This document shows, piece after piece, positions 9,515-17,622 of a stretch of DNA of 64,000 nt. Numbering within the stretch: position 1 is the stretch's first letter; every line of letters begins with the position of its first letter. The DNA is from Photobacterium profundum (GTDB lineage Bacteria > Pseudomonadota > Gammaproteobacteria > Enterobacterales > Vibrionaceae). The notes under the pieces were generated by a model. That model did not search any database, was not told where the DNA came from, and was given only the letters and a program-made list of their open reading frames with translations. The stretch covers positions 930,001 to 994,000 of the forward strand of contig NZ_PYOD01000001.1 in assembly GCF_003026285.1 (NCBI RefSeq), given 5' to 3'. The position numbers and the translations under genes were made by a program.

Positions 9515-9528
9515 TTGTTTTGGATCAA
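9515..9528. promoter_or_regulatory. Putative FNR box
   Basis: TTGTTTTGGATCAA matches 9 of the 10 specified bases of TTGAT-N4-ATCAA. It is 187 nt from the napF start and 125 nt from the narQ start, consistent with anaerobic control of either side. Confidence 0.55.
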
Positions 9529-9652
9529 TAAAATAAAACGTCAACCCTCACACTATTCATCTACGGGATACAGCATCAAGTATGGTGTAATAGAAAATAT
9601 TACCCAACTATTCTTAATGATTACATTGCCTTTCACTCAAAAAGGAAAGACT

Positions 9653-11350
9653 GTGCAAAACCGACCACTCAAACCAGTCACATCCACTATTGCCCGTGCG
9701 ATGCTGGTTATACTGCTATTATCCGTCGCGACGACCAGCTTTGCGCTTTTAACATTAGCCTCGAGTTTAAACGATGCAGAAGCCATTAATGTTTCTGGTT
9801 CGTTACGTATGCAGAGCTACCGATTAGCTTATGATATCAATACAAACTCTACCGAATTAACTCACCATCTAGACCAATTTGAACAATCACTCTTTTCTCC
9901 CTCGATGGCAGCATTAGAGCATTGGACCGTTCCCACTAATATTAAAAAGCATTACTACGGATTGATCGATCGTTGGGAAAATTTACACCCTTTAATGCAT
10001 ACCCCTGAACAAGATCAATACTTGCAAGAAGTGGCTGAGTTTGTTCACCTCATTGATCGCTTTGTTTTTGAGTTGCAAGAATTCTCTGTGATCAAATTGC
10101 AGGTATTATCTGTAGCAGGCGGGATCGGCTTAAGCCTTATCTTAATAGTGGCACTATTTACTATTCACTTTACGCAGCGCAAAATTGTGTCGCCGTTAAA
10201 CCAATTAGTTGCTGCAAGCGGAAAAGTACAAAGCGGTCATTTTGATATAAAGATTGATATTAAAAGTGATAACGAGATTGGTATTTTAGCTGACAATTTC
10301 AGCAAGATGTCGTCTGAGCTGGGTAAATTATACCGTGGTTTAGAAAAGAGTGTCGATGAAAAAACCCGTCGATTACAGCATGCAAACGAATCATTGCAGG
10401 TACTCTATAACTGCTCACAAGAATTGTCGGTTAGTCGTCTAACATCTCAAAATTTTTCAACCATGCTTGAAACATTGGTTGCGATAGAAGGGCTTACGGC
10501 TGCTAAACTAATCATAGATGAAACGAAGGTTGGCAATACAGAGATCATGGTTGGCACTGAAATAGATCAGCGTTGGCATTATCAAGATCTCAATATTGAT
10601 GGACAAAATTTAGGGCAATTATGCTGGCAATATACACTACCCTGTCCAGATCAAACCCTTATAGATAACATTTCAAACATTTTGGCTCGGGGAATTTATT
10701 ATAACCGCGCTCAAAAACAAAGTGAGCAGTTACTACTATTAGAAGAACGTGCAACAATTGCACGCGAGTTACATGACTCATTAGCTCAATCATTGTCATA
10801 CCTTAAGATTCAAATGACGCTATTGAAACGTCAGTTAAAAGAAAAAGATAATGGCTGTGATAATACCAATAACATTGTGACAGATATAGATAGCGGCTTA
10901 TCCGGTGCTTATACTCAATTACGTGAATTATTGAGCACGTTCCGCTTAACCATTAAAGAGGCGGATTTTGGTGAAGCATTAGTCGAAATGCTAGAACCAC
11001 TCGATAATCAAACCGATGCCATACTGGTTATTGATAACCATTTGTCGTCGTTGAGCCTAGATGCACATCATCAAATACATGTTCTTCAAGTCATTCGAGA
11101 AGCGGTGTTGAATGCGATAAAACATGCTCAAGCTGACGAGATAATTGTCACTTGTAGTCAAAAAGATGAACAGGTTGATATCAAAATTTCCGATGATGGA
11201 TTAGGCTTCGACCCTAAAAATGAAAAACTGAACCATTACGGCTTAGCCATAATGGCTGAAAGGGCTTCGCGCTTACATGGCAATATTAAGATTACAACAA
11301 TGCTAGGCGATGGTTGTGAAGTTAACTTAACCTTTTCGCTTGAAATTTGA
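9653..11350 (+). CDS. narQ: Nitrate/nitrite sensor histidine kinase NarQ
   Basis: 565 residues from the GTG at 9653, which has AAAGGAAAG just upstream; the frame is open 138 nt further but without a ribosome binding site, and 565 is the E. coli NarQ length. A first membrane helix (about 15-38) is followed by the nitrate-binding P-box GSLRMQSYRL, a periplasmic domain, a second helix (about 145-168), HAMP, a signalling helix and a HisKA_3 domain with the phosphorylated His in IARELHDSLAQS, then an ATPase domain (NAIKHA, DDGLGFD). It phosphorylates NarP when nitrate or nitrite is present. Confidence 0.93.
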   Translation: MQNRPLKPVTSTIARAMLVILLLSVATTSFALLTLASSLNDAEAINVSGSLRMQSYRLAYDINTNSTELTHHLDQFEQSLFSPSMAALEHWTVPTNIKKHYYGLIDRWENLHPLMHTPEQDQYLQEVAEFVHLIDRFVFELQEFSVIKLQVLSVAGGIGLSLILIVALFTIHFTQRKIVSPLNQLVAASGKVQSGHFDIKIDIKSDNEIGILADNFSKMSSELGKLYRGLEKSVDEKTRRLQHANESLQVLYNCSQELSVSRLTSQNFSTMLETLVAIEGLTAAKLIIDETKVGNTEIMVGTEIDQRWHYQDLNIDGQNLGQLCWQYTLPCPDQTLIDNISNILARGIYYNRAQKQSEQLLLLEERATIARELHDSLAQSLSYLKIQMTLLKRQLKEKDNGCDNTNNIVTDIDSGLSGAYTQLRELLSTFRLTIKEADFGEALVEMLEPLDNQTDAILVIDNHLSSLSLDAHHQIHVLQVIREAVLNAIKHAQADEIIVTCSQKDEQVDIKISDDGLGFDPKNEKLNHYGLAIMAERASRLHGNIKITTMLGDGCEVNLTFSLEI

Positions 11351-11359
11351 GGACAAAGT

Positions 11360-11986
11360 ATGACGTGTTGGAAAATAATGATAGTGGACGATCATCCACT
11401 TATGCGACGTGGTATTGGTCAATTATTAAGCTTTGAACCAGATTTTGAAATGATTGGCGAAGCAAGCAACGGAACAGATGCTGTTGCTATGGCACATGAA
11501 AAAAACCCCGATCTTATTTTGCTTGATTTGAATATGAAAGGCATGTCTGGTCTTGATACGTTAAATGTAATGCGTGCTGAAGGTATTCTTGCCAGCATCG
11601 TAGTACTAACGGTTTCAGATAGTCGCTCTGATGTGAAAGCGCTGGTCGCTGCAGGTGCTGATGGGTACTTATTGAAAGATACTGAACCCGATGAATTAAT
11701 TAGCCTGCTGAAGCAAGCGTTATGTGGGGGTAAAGCCTACAGTAATATCGTTCGAGAACACTTAGAAAGTAATACAGAGCAAGATTGCCTATTAAGCTCA
11801 CTTACTGATAGAGAAACTCAAATATTACAAGAGGTTGCTAAAGGCTACCGTAATAAACAAATTGCAGATGCACTGTTTATTTCAGAAGCAACAGTTAAAG
11901 TACATATGAAAAGTTTACTGAAAAAGCTACAAGTAAAATCACGTACAGCAGCCACTGTTTTGTATTTAGAAGCACAAGGGCAGTAA
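11360..11986 (+). CDS. narP: Nitrate/nitrite response regulator NarP
   Basis: 208 residues. The receiver domain has the acidic pair Asp10-Asp11 and the phosphorylated Asp56 in LLDLNMKG; a LuxR/NarL-type helix-turn-helix follows (LTDRETQILQEVAKGYRNKQ, about 147-200). Phosphorylated NarP binds inverted heptamers and controls nap and other anaerobic genes. It starts 9 nt after narQ with GAGGACAA as ribosome binding site. Confidence 0.92.
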   Translation: MTCWKIMIVDDHPLMRRGIGQLLSFEPDFEMIGEASNGTDAVAMAHEKNPDLILLDLNMKGMSGLDTLNVMRAEGILASIVVLTVSDSRSDVKALVAAGADGYLLKDTEPDELISLLKQALCGGKAYSNIVREHLESNTEQDCLLSSLTDRETQILQEVAKGYRNKQIADALFISEATVKVHMKSLLKKLQVKSRTAATVLYLEAQGQ

Positions 11987-12318
11987 TGAAGAAAATATAC
12001 TTTATTGGCTTACTTTCTTTTTTATTAGTGGGTTGTGAAACAACCGCCTTACACCACGATGGTAAGTCAGTTCAGGTTACATGGAATGACACTCAGCATA
12101 TGAGTGAATGTGAACCCAAAGGCACCATAGTGGCCTCTCAGGGTACGTGGTACAACTACTGGTTATTGAACGATGGTGATCTAACAGAAGCCGTATTGAA
12201 TAATCTCAGAAATAAAGCAGGGAAACTGGGTGCAAATACTATCCATCTATACGCCCCACAAACCTTTGGCACATCCGTCACGATGACTGCAAATGCTTAC
12301 TTATGCCCTAAAACGTAA
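11986..12318 (+). CDS. DUF4156-like lipoprotein
   Basis: 110 residues with a lipoprotein signal (FLLVGCETT; lipidated Cys17). The mature part has CEPKGTIVASQG, NLRNKAGKLGANTIHL and a C-terminal YLCPK, the pattern of DUF4156 lipoproteins. Its ATG overlaps the narP stop (TAATG), so it is translationally coupled to narQP, although no role in nitrate sensing is known. A terminator follows. Confidence 0.75.
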   Translation: MKKIYFIGLLSFLLVGCETTALHHDGKSVQVTWNDTQHMSECEPKGTIVASQGTWYNYWLLNDGDLTEAVLNNLRNKAGKLGANTIHLYAPQTFGTSVTMTANAYLCPKT

Positions 12319-12344
12319 CTCTTAAATTTTTATCAACACGTTTT

Positions 12345-12376
12345 AAAGAAAAACCGCAGTAACTGCGGTTTTCTTT
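12345..12376. terminator. Bidirectional terminator
   Basis: AAAACCGCAG pairs with CTGCGGTTTT around TAA, flanked by A-run and T-run. It separates the narQP transcript from the convergent small regulator gene. Confidence 0.8.
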
Positions 12377-12657
12377 TAGCAAGCAACTGAGGTGATGAGA
12401 TCCTTTTCTCGATTTTCAACCCATTGCAGATCGAAAGGCCCCCAATCACTTAGCTTATAATACCCATCATTGTGTCGTTTACCATCTTGAATAAACGTAA
12501 GTTCGATACCAATACCCGGCAAAGCTTTCAATACATCTTGAATCGTACGGCGTGGCCAACCAGTTTGTTCAATCAACCTTGGTACATTTGGGCGTTCGGT
12601 ATGCTCTACAAGTAATGCCAAATAAAGACGGCGAGCAAAAACTGGATTCAGTTCCAT
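12376..12657 (-). CDS. Small winged-helix DNA-binding protein
   Basis: 93 residues from the ATG at 12657; a TGGAGG ribosome binding site lies 5 nt upstream, so this is preferred over the ATG four codons earlier. The helix-turn-helix is around NVPRLIEQTGWPRRTIQDVLKAL, followed by wing strands (GIELTFIQDGKRH, GYYKLSDWG). It is likely a transcriptional regulator of unknown target; the target is not visible from context. Confidence 0.7.
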   Translation of the reverse strand: MELNPVFARRLYLALLVEHTERPNVPRLIEQTGWPRRTIQDVLKALPGIGIELTFIQDGKRHNDGYYKLSDWGPFDLQWVENREKDLITSVAC

Positions 12658-12796
12658 TGAGACCTCCATAATACAGAGGCTTCATTATTCCGAGATCCAC
12701 AACTGGCATGTTGAGTTTGATCAATTAGATATTTAGTTTTCACCCTATACAAAGTCAAAAGTGAGACTTAGATCTCACTTGAATACGAATAGGAGT

Positions 12797-12833
12797 AAAA
12801 AAGTGGCATCTCAAACATCAGCCATACCACTTT
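12797..12833 (-). terminator. Terminator of ompW
   Basis: On the minus strand AAAGTGG and CCACTTT flank a 22-nt loop and are followed by a T-run, 38 nt past the ompW stop. Confidence 0.6.
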
Positions 12834-12870
12834 ATTAAGATCTAGCCTGTTTAACGATATTCAATGATAT

Positions 12871-13509
12871 TTAAAACTTATAACCACCAGAAATCATAAA
12901 CACCCAAGGGTCGATATCAGTTTTAATTGTCACATCATCAGTACCCGCTTTGAATTTCACATCAGTGCTGATGTCGGCGTACCATACCGACGCCCCAACA
13001 AACCAATCATCGTTGATCATATAATCAAGACCTGCATTGGCAGCCAACCCCCATGAATCTTCCAGTTTCAAATCACTCAGACCTGCATTTTTACCAGCAG
13101 CATTAAACTCTTCATTAAAGAACGTGGTGTAGTTGATACCTGCACCTACGTATGGACGCAGTTTACTGCCGCTGTCCATGAAGTAATACTGCAACATGAA
13201 CGTCGGTGGTAACTGCTCTACTTCTGCGATTTCACCTAGTGGGCCTAAAGAGACTTTGTGCTTAAAAGGGGTAGCCGCTAGTACTTCAAAACTAATGTTA
13301 TCAGTGATCATGTAACCAAACGTTAGGCCTAGTTGAGTATTTGAATCAATCTTGAATTCACCTAACCCCAGCACGTCATCACTACTCTCATTGGGTACAA
13401 CCGATGCAATACCGGCACGCACAAGAAAATCACCTTTCTTATGTGCTAAAGCTTGAGGGGCTGCTGCGATACTGGCTATTACTGCTAATGTACAAAGGGT
13501 CTTTTTCAT
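12871..13509 (-). CDS. ompW: Outer membrane protein OmpW
   Basis: 212 residues from the ATG at 13509, which has GGAG 9 nt upstream and gives the exact E. coli OmpW length; the in-frame ATG five codons earlier is too close to its AAAGGA. A Sec signal ends APQALA-HKKGDF. The mature eight-stranded barrel ends in Tyr-Lys-Phe as expected for BAM recognition; GDFLVRAGIASVVPNESSD and YVGAGINYTTFF are OmpW hallmarks. It forms a narrow hydrophobic channel. Two FNR boxes upstream suggest induction without oxygen, as in E. coli. Confidence 0.94.
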   Translation of the reverse strand: MKKTLCTLAVIASIAAAPQALAHKKGDFLVRAGIASVVPNESSDDVLGLGEFKIDSNTQLGLTFGYMITDNISFEVLAATPFKHKVSLGPLGEIAEVEQLPPTFMLQYYFMDSGSKLRPYVGAGINYTTFFNEEFNAAGKNAGLSDLKLEDSWGLAANAGLDYMINDDWFVGASVWYADISTDVKFKAGTDDVTIKTDIDPWVFMISGGYKF

Positions 13510-13614
13510 TATTATTATCTCCATTCCTTTTGAGCTGAATTTATTTTATTCAGGCTTATTTGGGGCTTCATGTTTGAACGGAGCAGAATGTAACCATTTA
13601 TGAGTAGATTGTTA

Positions 13615-13628
13615 TTGATTGAAATCAA
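13615..13628. promoter_or_regulatory. FNR box 1 upstream of ompW
   Basis: TTGATTGAAATCAA is a perfect match to TTGAT-N4-ATCAA, 106 nt before the ompW start codon. Confidence 0.75.
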
Positions 13629-13658
13629 ATTATAAAAATTCGTCAAATTAAATAACTT

Positions 13659-13672
13659 TTGATTCGAATCAA
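13659..13672. promoter_or_regulatory. FNR box 2 upstream of ompW
   Basis: TTGATTCGAATCAA is a second perfect match, 44 bp (centre to centre) from box 1, about four helical turns. Confidence 0.7.
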
Positions 13673-13807
13673 TAACTTAAAGTTGCATTTATCAGTAGTG
13701 TTTTTTCTCTCTAAAAGTGGGGTGGCATCCACCCTTAATGAGTTACCTGTGTCACATCAGTAACGTGTTAGCCTGACTCTTTTAAACGTTACTCCTATCT
13801 TCTTGAA

Positions 13808-13842
13808 CTTAATTAACCATAAAAATAAAATGGTTAATTAAG
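13808..13842. repeat. Perfect 13-bp inverted repeat
   Basis: CTTAATTAACCAT and ATGGTTAATTAAG flank a 9-nt A-rich loop. No T-run follows, so it is more likely an operator or cruciform than a terminator. It lies between ompW (minus) and the MAPEG gene (plus). Confidence 0.7.
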
Positions 13843-13961
13843 CATCAATCAATATTCTGTGCTTAACATCAAAGAAACAAATGCAATTTCATTGGCTTGA
13901 TAGTCTAAAGTTTGACTACAACACGTTAAAATTTTTCTTATTCTTGTTCAAAGGAATCATC

Positions 13962-14357
13962 ATGACACCTGCTTTCTGGTGCATTATTATCTCGATCATT
14001 GTTAACTATCTTTGGGCTGGATTAGGAGGCTGGCTAACGATAAAACAAACGGGTAGATTCGATATTAACCAACCTCGAGTTCAAGAACGTGAATTGACGG
14101 GAACCGCAGCTCGAATGAAATCAGCGCAAGCGAACGGCTGGGAAATCATTCCTGTTTTTGCTATTTGTATTTTTATTGCCCACTTTGCTGGAGTGCCCGA
14201 AGAACAAGCCGCCCTGCCCGCTTACCTATTTGTAGCAACTCGCCTACTTTATATTCTTTGTTATGCATTCAAATTGAGCCCTTGGCGTTCGTTAATCTTC
14301 TTCACCAATATCATTGCGTGTGGTTGGCTTATTAAAATGGCTATTGCCTTTAGTTGA
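13962..14357 (+). CDS. MAPEG family membrane protein
   Basis: 131 residues from the ATG at 13962 (AAAGGAATC upstream); the frame is open 27 codons earlier without support. Four hydrophobic segments and the loop between the first two with INQPRVQERELTGTAARMKSAQANGWE match MAPEG proteins, which in eukaryotes conjugate glutathione to lipids. The bacterial substrate is unknown. It is an inner membrane protein and stands alone. Confidence 0.85.
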   Translation: MTPAFWCIIISIIVNYLWAGLGGWLTIKQTGRFDINQPRVQERELTGTAARMKSAQANGWEIIPVFAICIFIAHFAGVPEEQAALPAYLFVATRLLYILCYAFKLSPWRSLIFFTNIIACGWLIKMAIAFS

Positions 14358-14424
14358 TAAGTAGCAGCCAGACACTATCAATAGTAATATCAGTGCTTTT
14401 TATACCGACTACTAAGGTCATATT

Positions 14425-14886
14425 ATGAGCGGTGCACAAAAGTTACTTAAAGCCACACAAGATGCAATCAAACAGAAACCAGTATTACTTGATGTATTAA
14501 CTGAAAAAGAAAGGCAAAGCATTCATCAAGCCTTTACCAATGGAACACCGCTAGAACTTAATGCCGCATCGTTATTAATCATTTTTCAAGCTCCGCAGCG
14601 TTTAATCGAAGACGAACTAATACTGGCAAACGGTGTGTTGTCTGTCTATTCATGGCAAAACGAAAACAATGCAATCAGCCTCTTTACCTATTTCGATGAA
14701 ACTCGCTGTCTCGTCACAATAGAAAATAACGCTATTATCGCTCAGCCAGTCACTCTAGATTCTGAAATCAGTGGGGATAGTTTTACACCTTTTACACTCA
14801 CAGACGGCGAAGCAAAAAAAGTAGAGCATTTCTATCAAGAGTTTCGTCAAGATGCGAATGATGAATGGTTAAACGAATCAAAATAA
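14425..14886 (+). CDS. Conserved-looking hypothetical protein
   Basis: 153 residues, soluble, no signal. It opens with a helical region (MSGAQKLLKATQDAIKQKP) and continues with alternating strands (LILANGVLSVYSW, AISLFTYFDETRCLVTIENN, DSEISGDSFTPFTLTDGEAKK). I do not recognise a family. It lies 98 nt upstream of the interrupted yffB gene, outside the mobile element. Confidence 0.7.
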   Translation: MSGAQKLLKATQDAIKQKPVLLDVLTEKERQSIHQAFTNGTPLELNAASLLIIFQAPQRLIEDELILANGVLSVYSWQNENNAISLFTYFDETRCLVTIENNAIIAQPVTLDSEISGDSFTPFTLTDGEAKKVEHFYQEFRQDANDEWLNESK

Positions 14887-14984
14887 GTCTGTTTTAAAAA
14901 GTGACCGCCATCACCCATTGCGAAGGTTAGCTATTCTCGCTATAAAGGAAAGCTAACAAATAACAAAAGAAAGTCAGCATTATT

Positions 14985-15029
14985 ATGAACACAATCGCCT
15001 ACGGCATTAAAAACTGCGAGACAGTTTAG
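14985..15029 (+). pseudogene. 5' stub of the interrupted yffB/ArsC-like reductase gene
   Basis: The ATG at 14985 opens a frame reading MNTIAYGIKNCETV followed by TAG. The first 11 residues are those of YffB-type ArsC-family proteins (YGIKNCDT is the active-site segment), but after TGCGA at 15015-15019 the sequence becomes mobile-element DNA. Joined to 28692 onwards, it restores ...GIKNCDTIKKMKKW and an uninterrupted 120-residue protein. The stub therefore marks the left junction, and its promoter remains on the host side. Confidence 0.9.
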
Positions 15030-15462
15030 ATACATGAGCTGTACAAGCATTCCAAAGCTGCTGTAGCTTACCTACTGACTTACACTTCGCATCACGCTGA
15101 AGGCCAATCAGGTTAAGTAGCTTATTTGTAAAGCGATAGAAGTTACGACCTAACAGAGCACCACCATCCTTAACACCACGCACCTCACGGCCAATTACTT
15201 CTAGCCAATCTTCACGTATGAACATGGCAATAGCACGCTTAACTGTACGTATGTGAAGCCCTAGCTCTTTAGCAATGGCCGTCTGGTTGCGATAGCAAGA
15301 CCAATCCTTCGACTTATCAGCATGTTTTGCAATGCTAGTCAGGACTTTCTTGTAGTTTTGGTGACGCTTAAAACGCAGGAATGAGAAATCATCGCGTAAA
15401 AATGCGACTAACTGAGTGTGTTTATGAAGAGTTTGTAGTGTATTCGCTTGTTTAGTGATCAT
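15007..15462 (-). CDS. Helix-turn-helix protein split by attL; probable replication initiator, truncated form
   Basis: 151 residues in the integrated state, from the ATG at 15462 (AAGAAGA upstream). A winged helix-turn-helix of the HTH_36/replication-protein kind spans NQTAIAKELGLHIRTVKRAI (about 58-77) and EDWLEVIGREVRG. The last two residues (Ser-Phe) and the stop codon come from host yffB sequence. In the excised circle the frame continues after LSR into 28690-28406 and gives 242 residues. The gene starts about 430 nt from three iterons and a DnaA box, so Rep is the best guess; an alternative is a transcriptional regulator. Confidence 0.8.
   Translation of the reverse strand: MITKQANTLQTLHKHTQLVAFLRDDFSFLRFKRHQNYKKVLTSIAKHADKSKDWSCYRNQTAIAKELGLHIRTVKRAIAMFIREDWLEVIGREVRGVKDGGALLGRNFYRFTNKLLNLIGLQRDAKCKSVGKLQQLWNACTAHVSKLSRSF
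15015..15019. repeat. attL core
   Basis: TGCGA, shared with attR. Left flank AAAAAC is host yffB; right flank GACAGTTT is element. Confidence 0.75.
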
Positions 15463-16055
15463 ATGTCTTCTTTTCACTAGAACACCCCGATCTGACTTTG
15501 CTACAATCACGCTCTACGCAGGTTTGATCATAGCTTGCGTATCGGTTCTTCCTGCGCTAACAGGTTTTACCGTTCGGATGTACGAGCTGCGTCAACAGTT
15601 CATCATCAAGTCTTTGGGTGTTGCTTCCGTCTTATGGCGCACCCGAAGGCGAACCCCAATAGCATCTGATTCTACTTCCCTGCAAAGCCCTATTCCAGAC
15701 ATACCCGTGCTTTACGCACCAATTGATCAAAATCTGATCGAATGCCTTTCTTCTCTTCTTTCAATGCATTAAAAACAAGCATTATTATTGGCTTTTTGAA
15801 CAGTTCTTATTTAGGTAATTTAATAAGACGGTGTTTATTGGATCTTGCTTTGTTTAATGCTCTATTCTGTATTGTTTTATATGTCTTGTTTATGAGGGGA
15901 CACTTCACGAGGGGACACTTTAGCTGTACCGAGGTGACACTTTAATTGTTATTTTCAATTTATTCAGCAACTTATCCACATACCCAGAGAGTAAAGGTAG
16001 CTGCACATATCTTTCATCCACTATACCGCACACAACGACCCGTATCCGCTATGAC
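15463..16055. other. Non-coding region holding the putative replication origin
   Basis: 593 nt upstream of the split helix-turn-helix gene. The right half holds iterons and a DnaA box (listed separately). The left half has the inverted pair TACGCA (15515) / TGCGTA and is otherwise featureless; ORFs here lack ribosome binding sites. Confidence 0.6.
15894..15980. other. Putative origin of replication: iterons, AT-rich run, DnaA box
   Basis: Two exact copies of GAGGGGACACTT start at 15894 and 15909, and a third (GAGGTGACACTT) at 15931. An AT-rich stretch (15941-15965) follows, then TTATCCACA at 15972-15980, the consensus DnaA box. Iterons beside a DnaA box and AT-rich DNA next to a helix-turn-helix gene is the layout of an iteron-controlled plasmid origin. 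Confidence 0.7.
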
Positions 16056-16454
16056 CTATAAATTAGGAATACTCAACTTAGACGCTAGAATGAAGAATGA
16101 ACGAGCTAAAGTACCTGCATCATTCATTGTCATCATAGCGATAGCCTTAGCATCACGAAGAGAAACATAATAACGAGTAATCCACTTGCCGCCTTCACCT
16201 GTCATTTCTCGTGTCGGAACAACTACTTTAATGTTGTTCTCATCCACAACACGATTTCGCCACTTATTAAAGTCTTCTGTAATCTCAAGCTCTCCGTGCA
16301 AATCACGCAGCTCTACCACGTCTGAGCCGAAAGTTTCCTCTATAGAAAAGCTAGTAAACTTATCGTAAAAGTGTCCGATCAGAACCATATTTTCATCATT
16401 GACGTCGATAAGTCGTAAGTCTTTATTGTTAATTTTTAGTTCTGCATTTTTCAT
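16056..16454 (-). CDS. Phage antirepressor-like protein (AntA-type), putative
   Basis: 132 residues from an ATG with AAAGAGA 6 nt upstream. The C-terminal half, GEGGKWITRYYVSLRDAKAI then MMTMNDAGTLARSFFI, resembles the AntA/AntB antirepressor segment, in which a Leu-x-x-Ala-Lys helix is followed by an Ala-Arg-x-x-Phe-Ile motif. The N-terminal part has no clear match. In phages such proteins relieve repression of lytic genes. It is last in a minus-strand gene row and is preceded by a long-range inverted repeat. Confidence 0.5.
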   Translation of the reverse strand: MKNAELKINNKDLRLIDVNDENMVLIGHFYDKFTSFSIEETFGSDVVELRDLHGELEITEDFNKWRNRVVDENNIKVVVPTREMTGEGGKWITRYYVSLRDAKAIAMMTMNDAGTLARSFFILASKLSIPNL

Positions 16455-16468
16455 TTAAGTCTCTTTTA

Positions 16469-16532
16469 TACAGACGTGCGAAAGCCGACCGGGGCAATTA
16501 ACGACAGTCATAAGGGATTTAACACGTCTGTA
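16469..16532. repeat. 10-bp inverted repeat between element genes
   Basis: TACAGACGTG (16469-16478) and CACGTCTGTA (16523-16532) are perfectly complementary over a 44-nt spacer with a GC-rich core. The repeat lies just before the antirepressor-like gene and could be an operator or an RNA hairpin. Confidence 0.65.
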
Positions 16533-16537
16533 TTTAT

Positions 16538-16948
16538 TTAATATTGTTTTGGGGATAGACCAGTAGATAGGTCAGGTTGTGGTGGGGTTGGCTGCGACTT
16601 TGTACATTGGCGTTCTGCCATGGTTTCCCATTCAAACGCACACCGAGCATTGAACCAGACATCTTTGTAGACGGCAGGTAGGGAACGGCTAATACCTATC
16701 GAGAGGCTGTAATCGCTGTCTTCAGTGTACCCAAGTAAGCGATTAACAAACTCTCTTTCACGTACCGCGTATTTATCAGGGAACAACGCCAGTAGTTTAG
16801 TTTCAGTATCGAGGATCGTGTACGTCTTTTCGTAAAGCTCTTTCTTATGCTCACCCCAGTAGGCCGCAATGTAAGACAAGGGAACTGTACGCTCTCGCTG
16901 CTCAATCTCGAAAGGTGTTAGAGGTCGTTTATTCCTAGCCAGCATCAC
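16538..16948 (-). CDS. Unknown element protein
   Basis: 136 residues, soluble, mixed alpha/beta, Pro-rich tail (SQPTPPQPDLSTG). Notable stretches are TPFEIEQRERTVPLSYIAAY and EREFVNRLLGYTEDSDYSL. It overlaps the upstream gene by 4 nt (ATGA type), so the two are translationally coupled. No family recognised. Confidence 0.6.
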   Translation of the reverse strand: MMLARNKRPLTPFEIEQRERTVPLSYIAAYWGEHKKELYEKTYTILDTETKLLALFPDKYAVREREFVNRLLGYTEDSDYSLSIGISRSLPAVYKDVWFNARCAFEWETMAERQCTKSQPTPPQPDLSTGLSPKQY

Positions 16949-17622
16949 GAACCTTTGCAGCTTGCTTTGTACATCTTGGCCTGTGTATCCAATGAACCAT
17001 AGTTACCGTAGATAAGATCCTCTCCAATGAGGTGCATGTTCCCGCCTTCAGTTACCCATTGATAAAAGTCGTTAACCTGTTCGGGAGACATACCATGCTG
17101 TGTCATGCAACGATTACCAGCAGAATAAGACAAGGCATCCATTACGCTGTTAGCTTCTTCAATGACATTATTGGCATCATAGCTATCAGTACTTAAACCA
17201 AGTGAGCTATGGATACTGCGCAAGGTGCTCTCGTTAACTTCACCAGTAAGAGCCATATCAATTACTGAAGTTGCCATGCCACGATAACCATCGTCATTAC
17301 CATTATGTATTGTGCTTAAGATGTCGGTAATCTCGCTATCAACATCGGATATATTATCGCTATGTGAGGCTAGGTTATCTTCAGCTTCACCACCTGCGTC
17401 TTCATCCACGTTAGCTTCGGGCTTATTTGGCTCTCGATACCCAGAGTCAATAAGATGTTGTTTCTCTTCCTTAGACATATTCACACCCATAAACGTTACT
17501 GGGGAATCATCAGCCATAATATTACAAGGCTCATGACTATTTGGTGTGCTGCTTGAAACCGTAGAGACAACACCTGTTGCGTCTGTTTCATTGCTTAAAG
17601 TTACTGAGTAGTACTCGCTCAT
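16945..17622 (-). CDS. Unknown acidic element protein
   Basis: 225 residues. The N-terminal half is low-complexity and acidic (NVDEDAGGEAEDNLASHSDN), probably disordered; the C-terminal half looks helical (STLRSIHSSLGLSTDSYDA, GMSPEQVNDFYQWVTEGGN). Four cysteines are scattered. It overlaps both neighbours by 4 nt. The fold resembles a phage scaffold or accessory protein only in composition, so no function is assigned. Confidence 0.6.
   Translation of the reverse strand: MSEYYSVTLSNETDATGVVSTVSSSTPNSHEPCNIMADDSPVTFMGVNMSKEEKQHLIDSGYREPNKPEANVDEDAGGEAEDNLASHSDNISDVDSEITDILSTIHNGNDDGYRGMATSVIDMALTGEVNESTLRSIHSSLGLSTDSYDANNVIEEANSVMDALSYSAGNRCMTQHGMSPEQVNDFYQWVTEGGNMHLIGEDLIYGNYGSLDTQAKMYKASCKGS

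Larger units (their letters stand above)
9338..9652. other. Divergent control region nap / narQP
   Basis: 315 nt holding the promoters of napF (minus) and narQ (plus). An FNR-like and a NarP-like site lie in the right half and are listed separately. The narQ frame stays open into this region but has no ribosome binding site before 9653. Confidence 0.7.
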
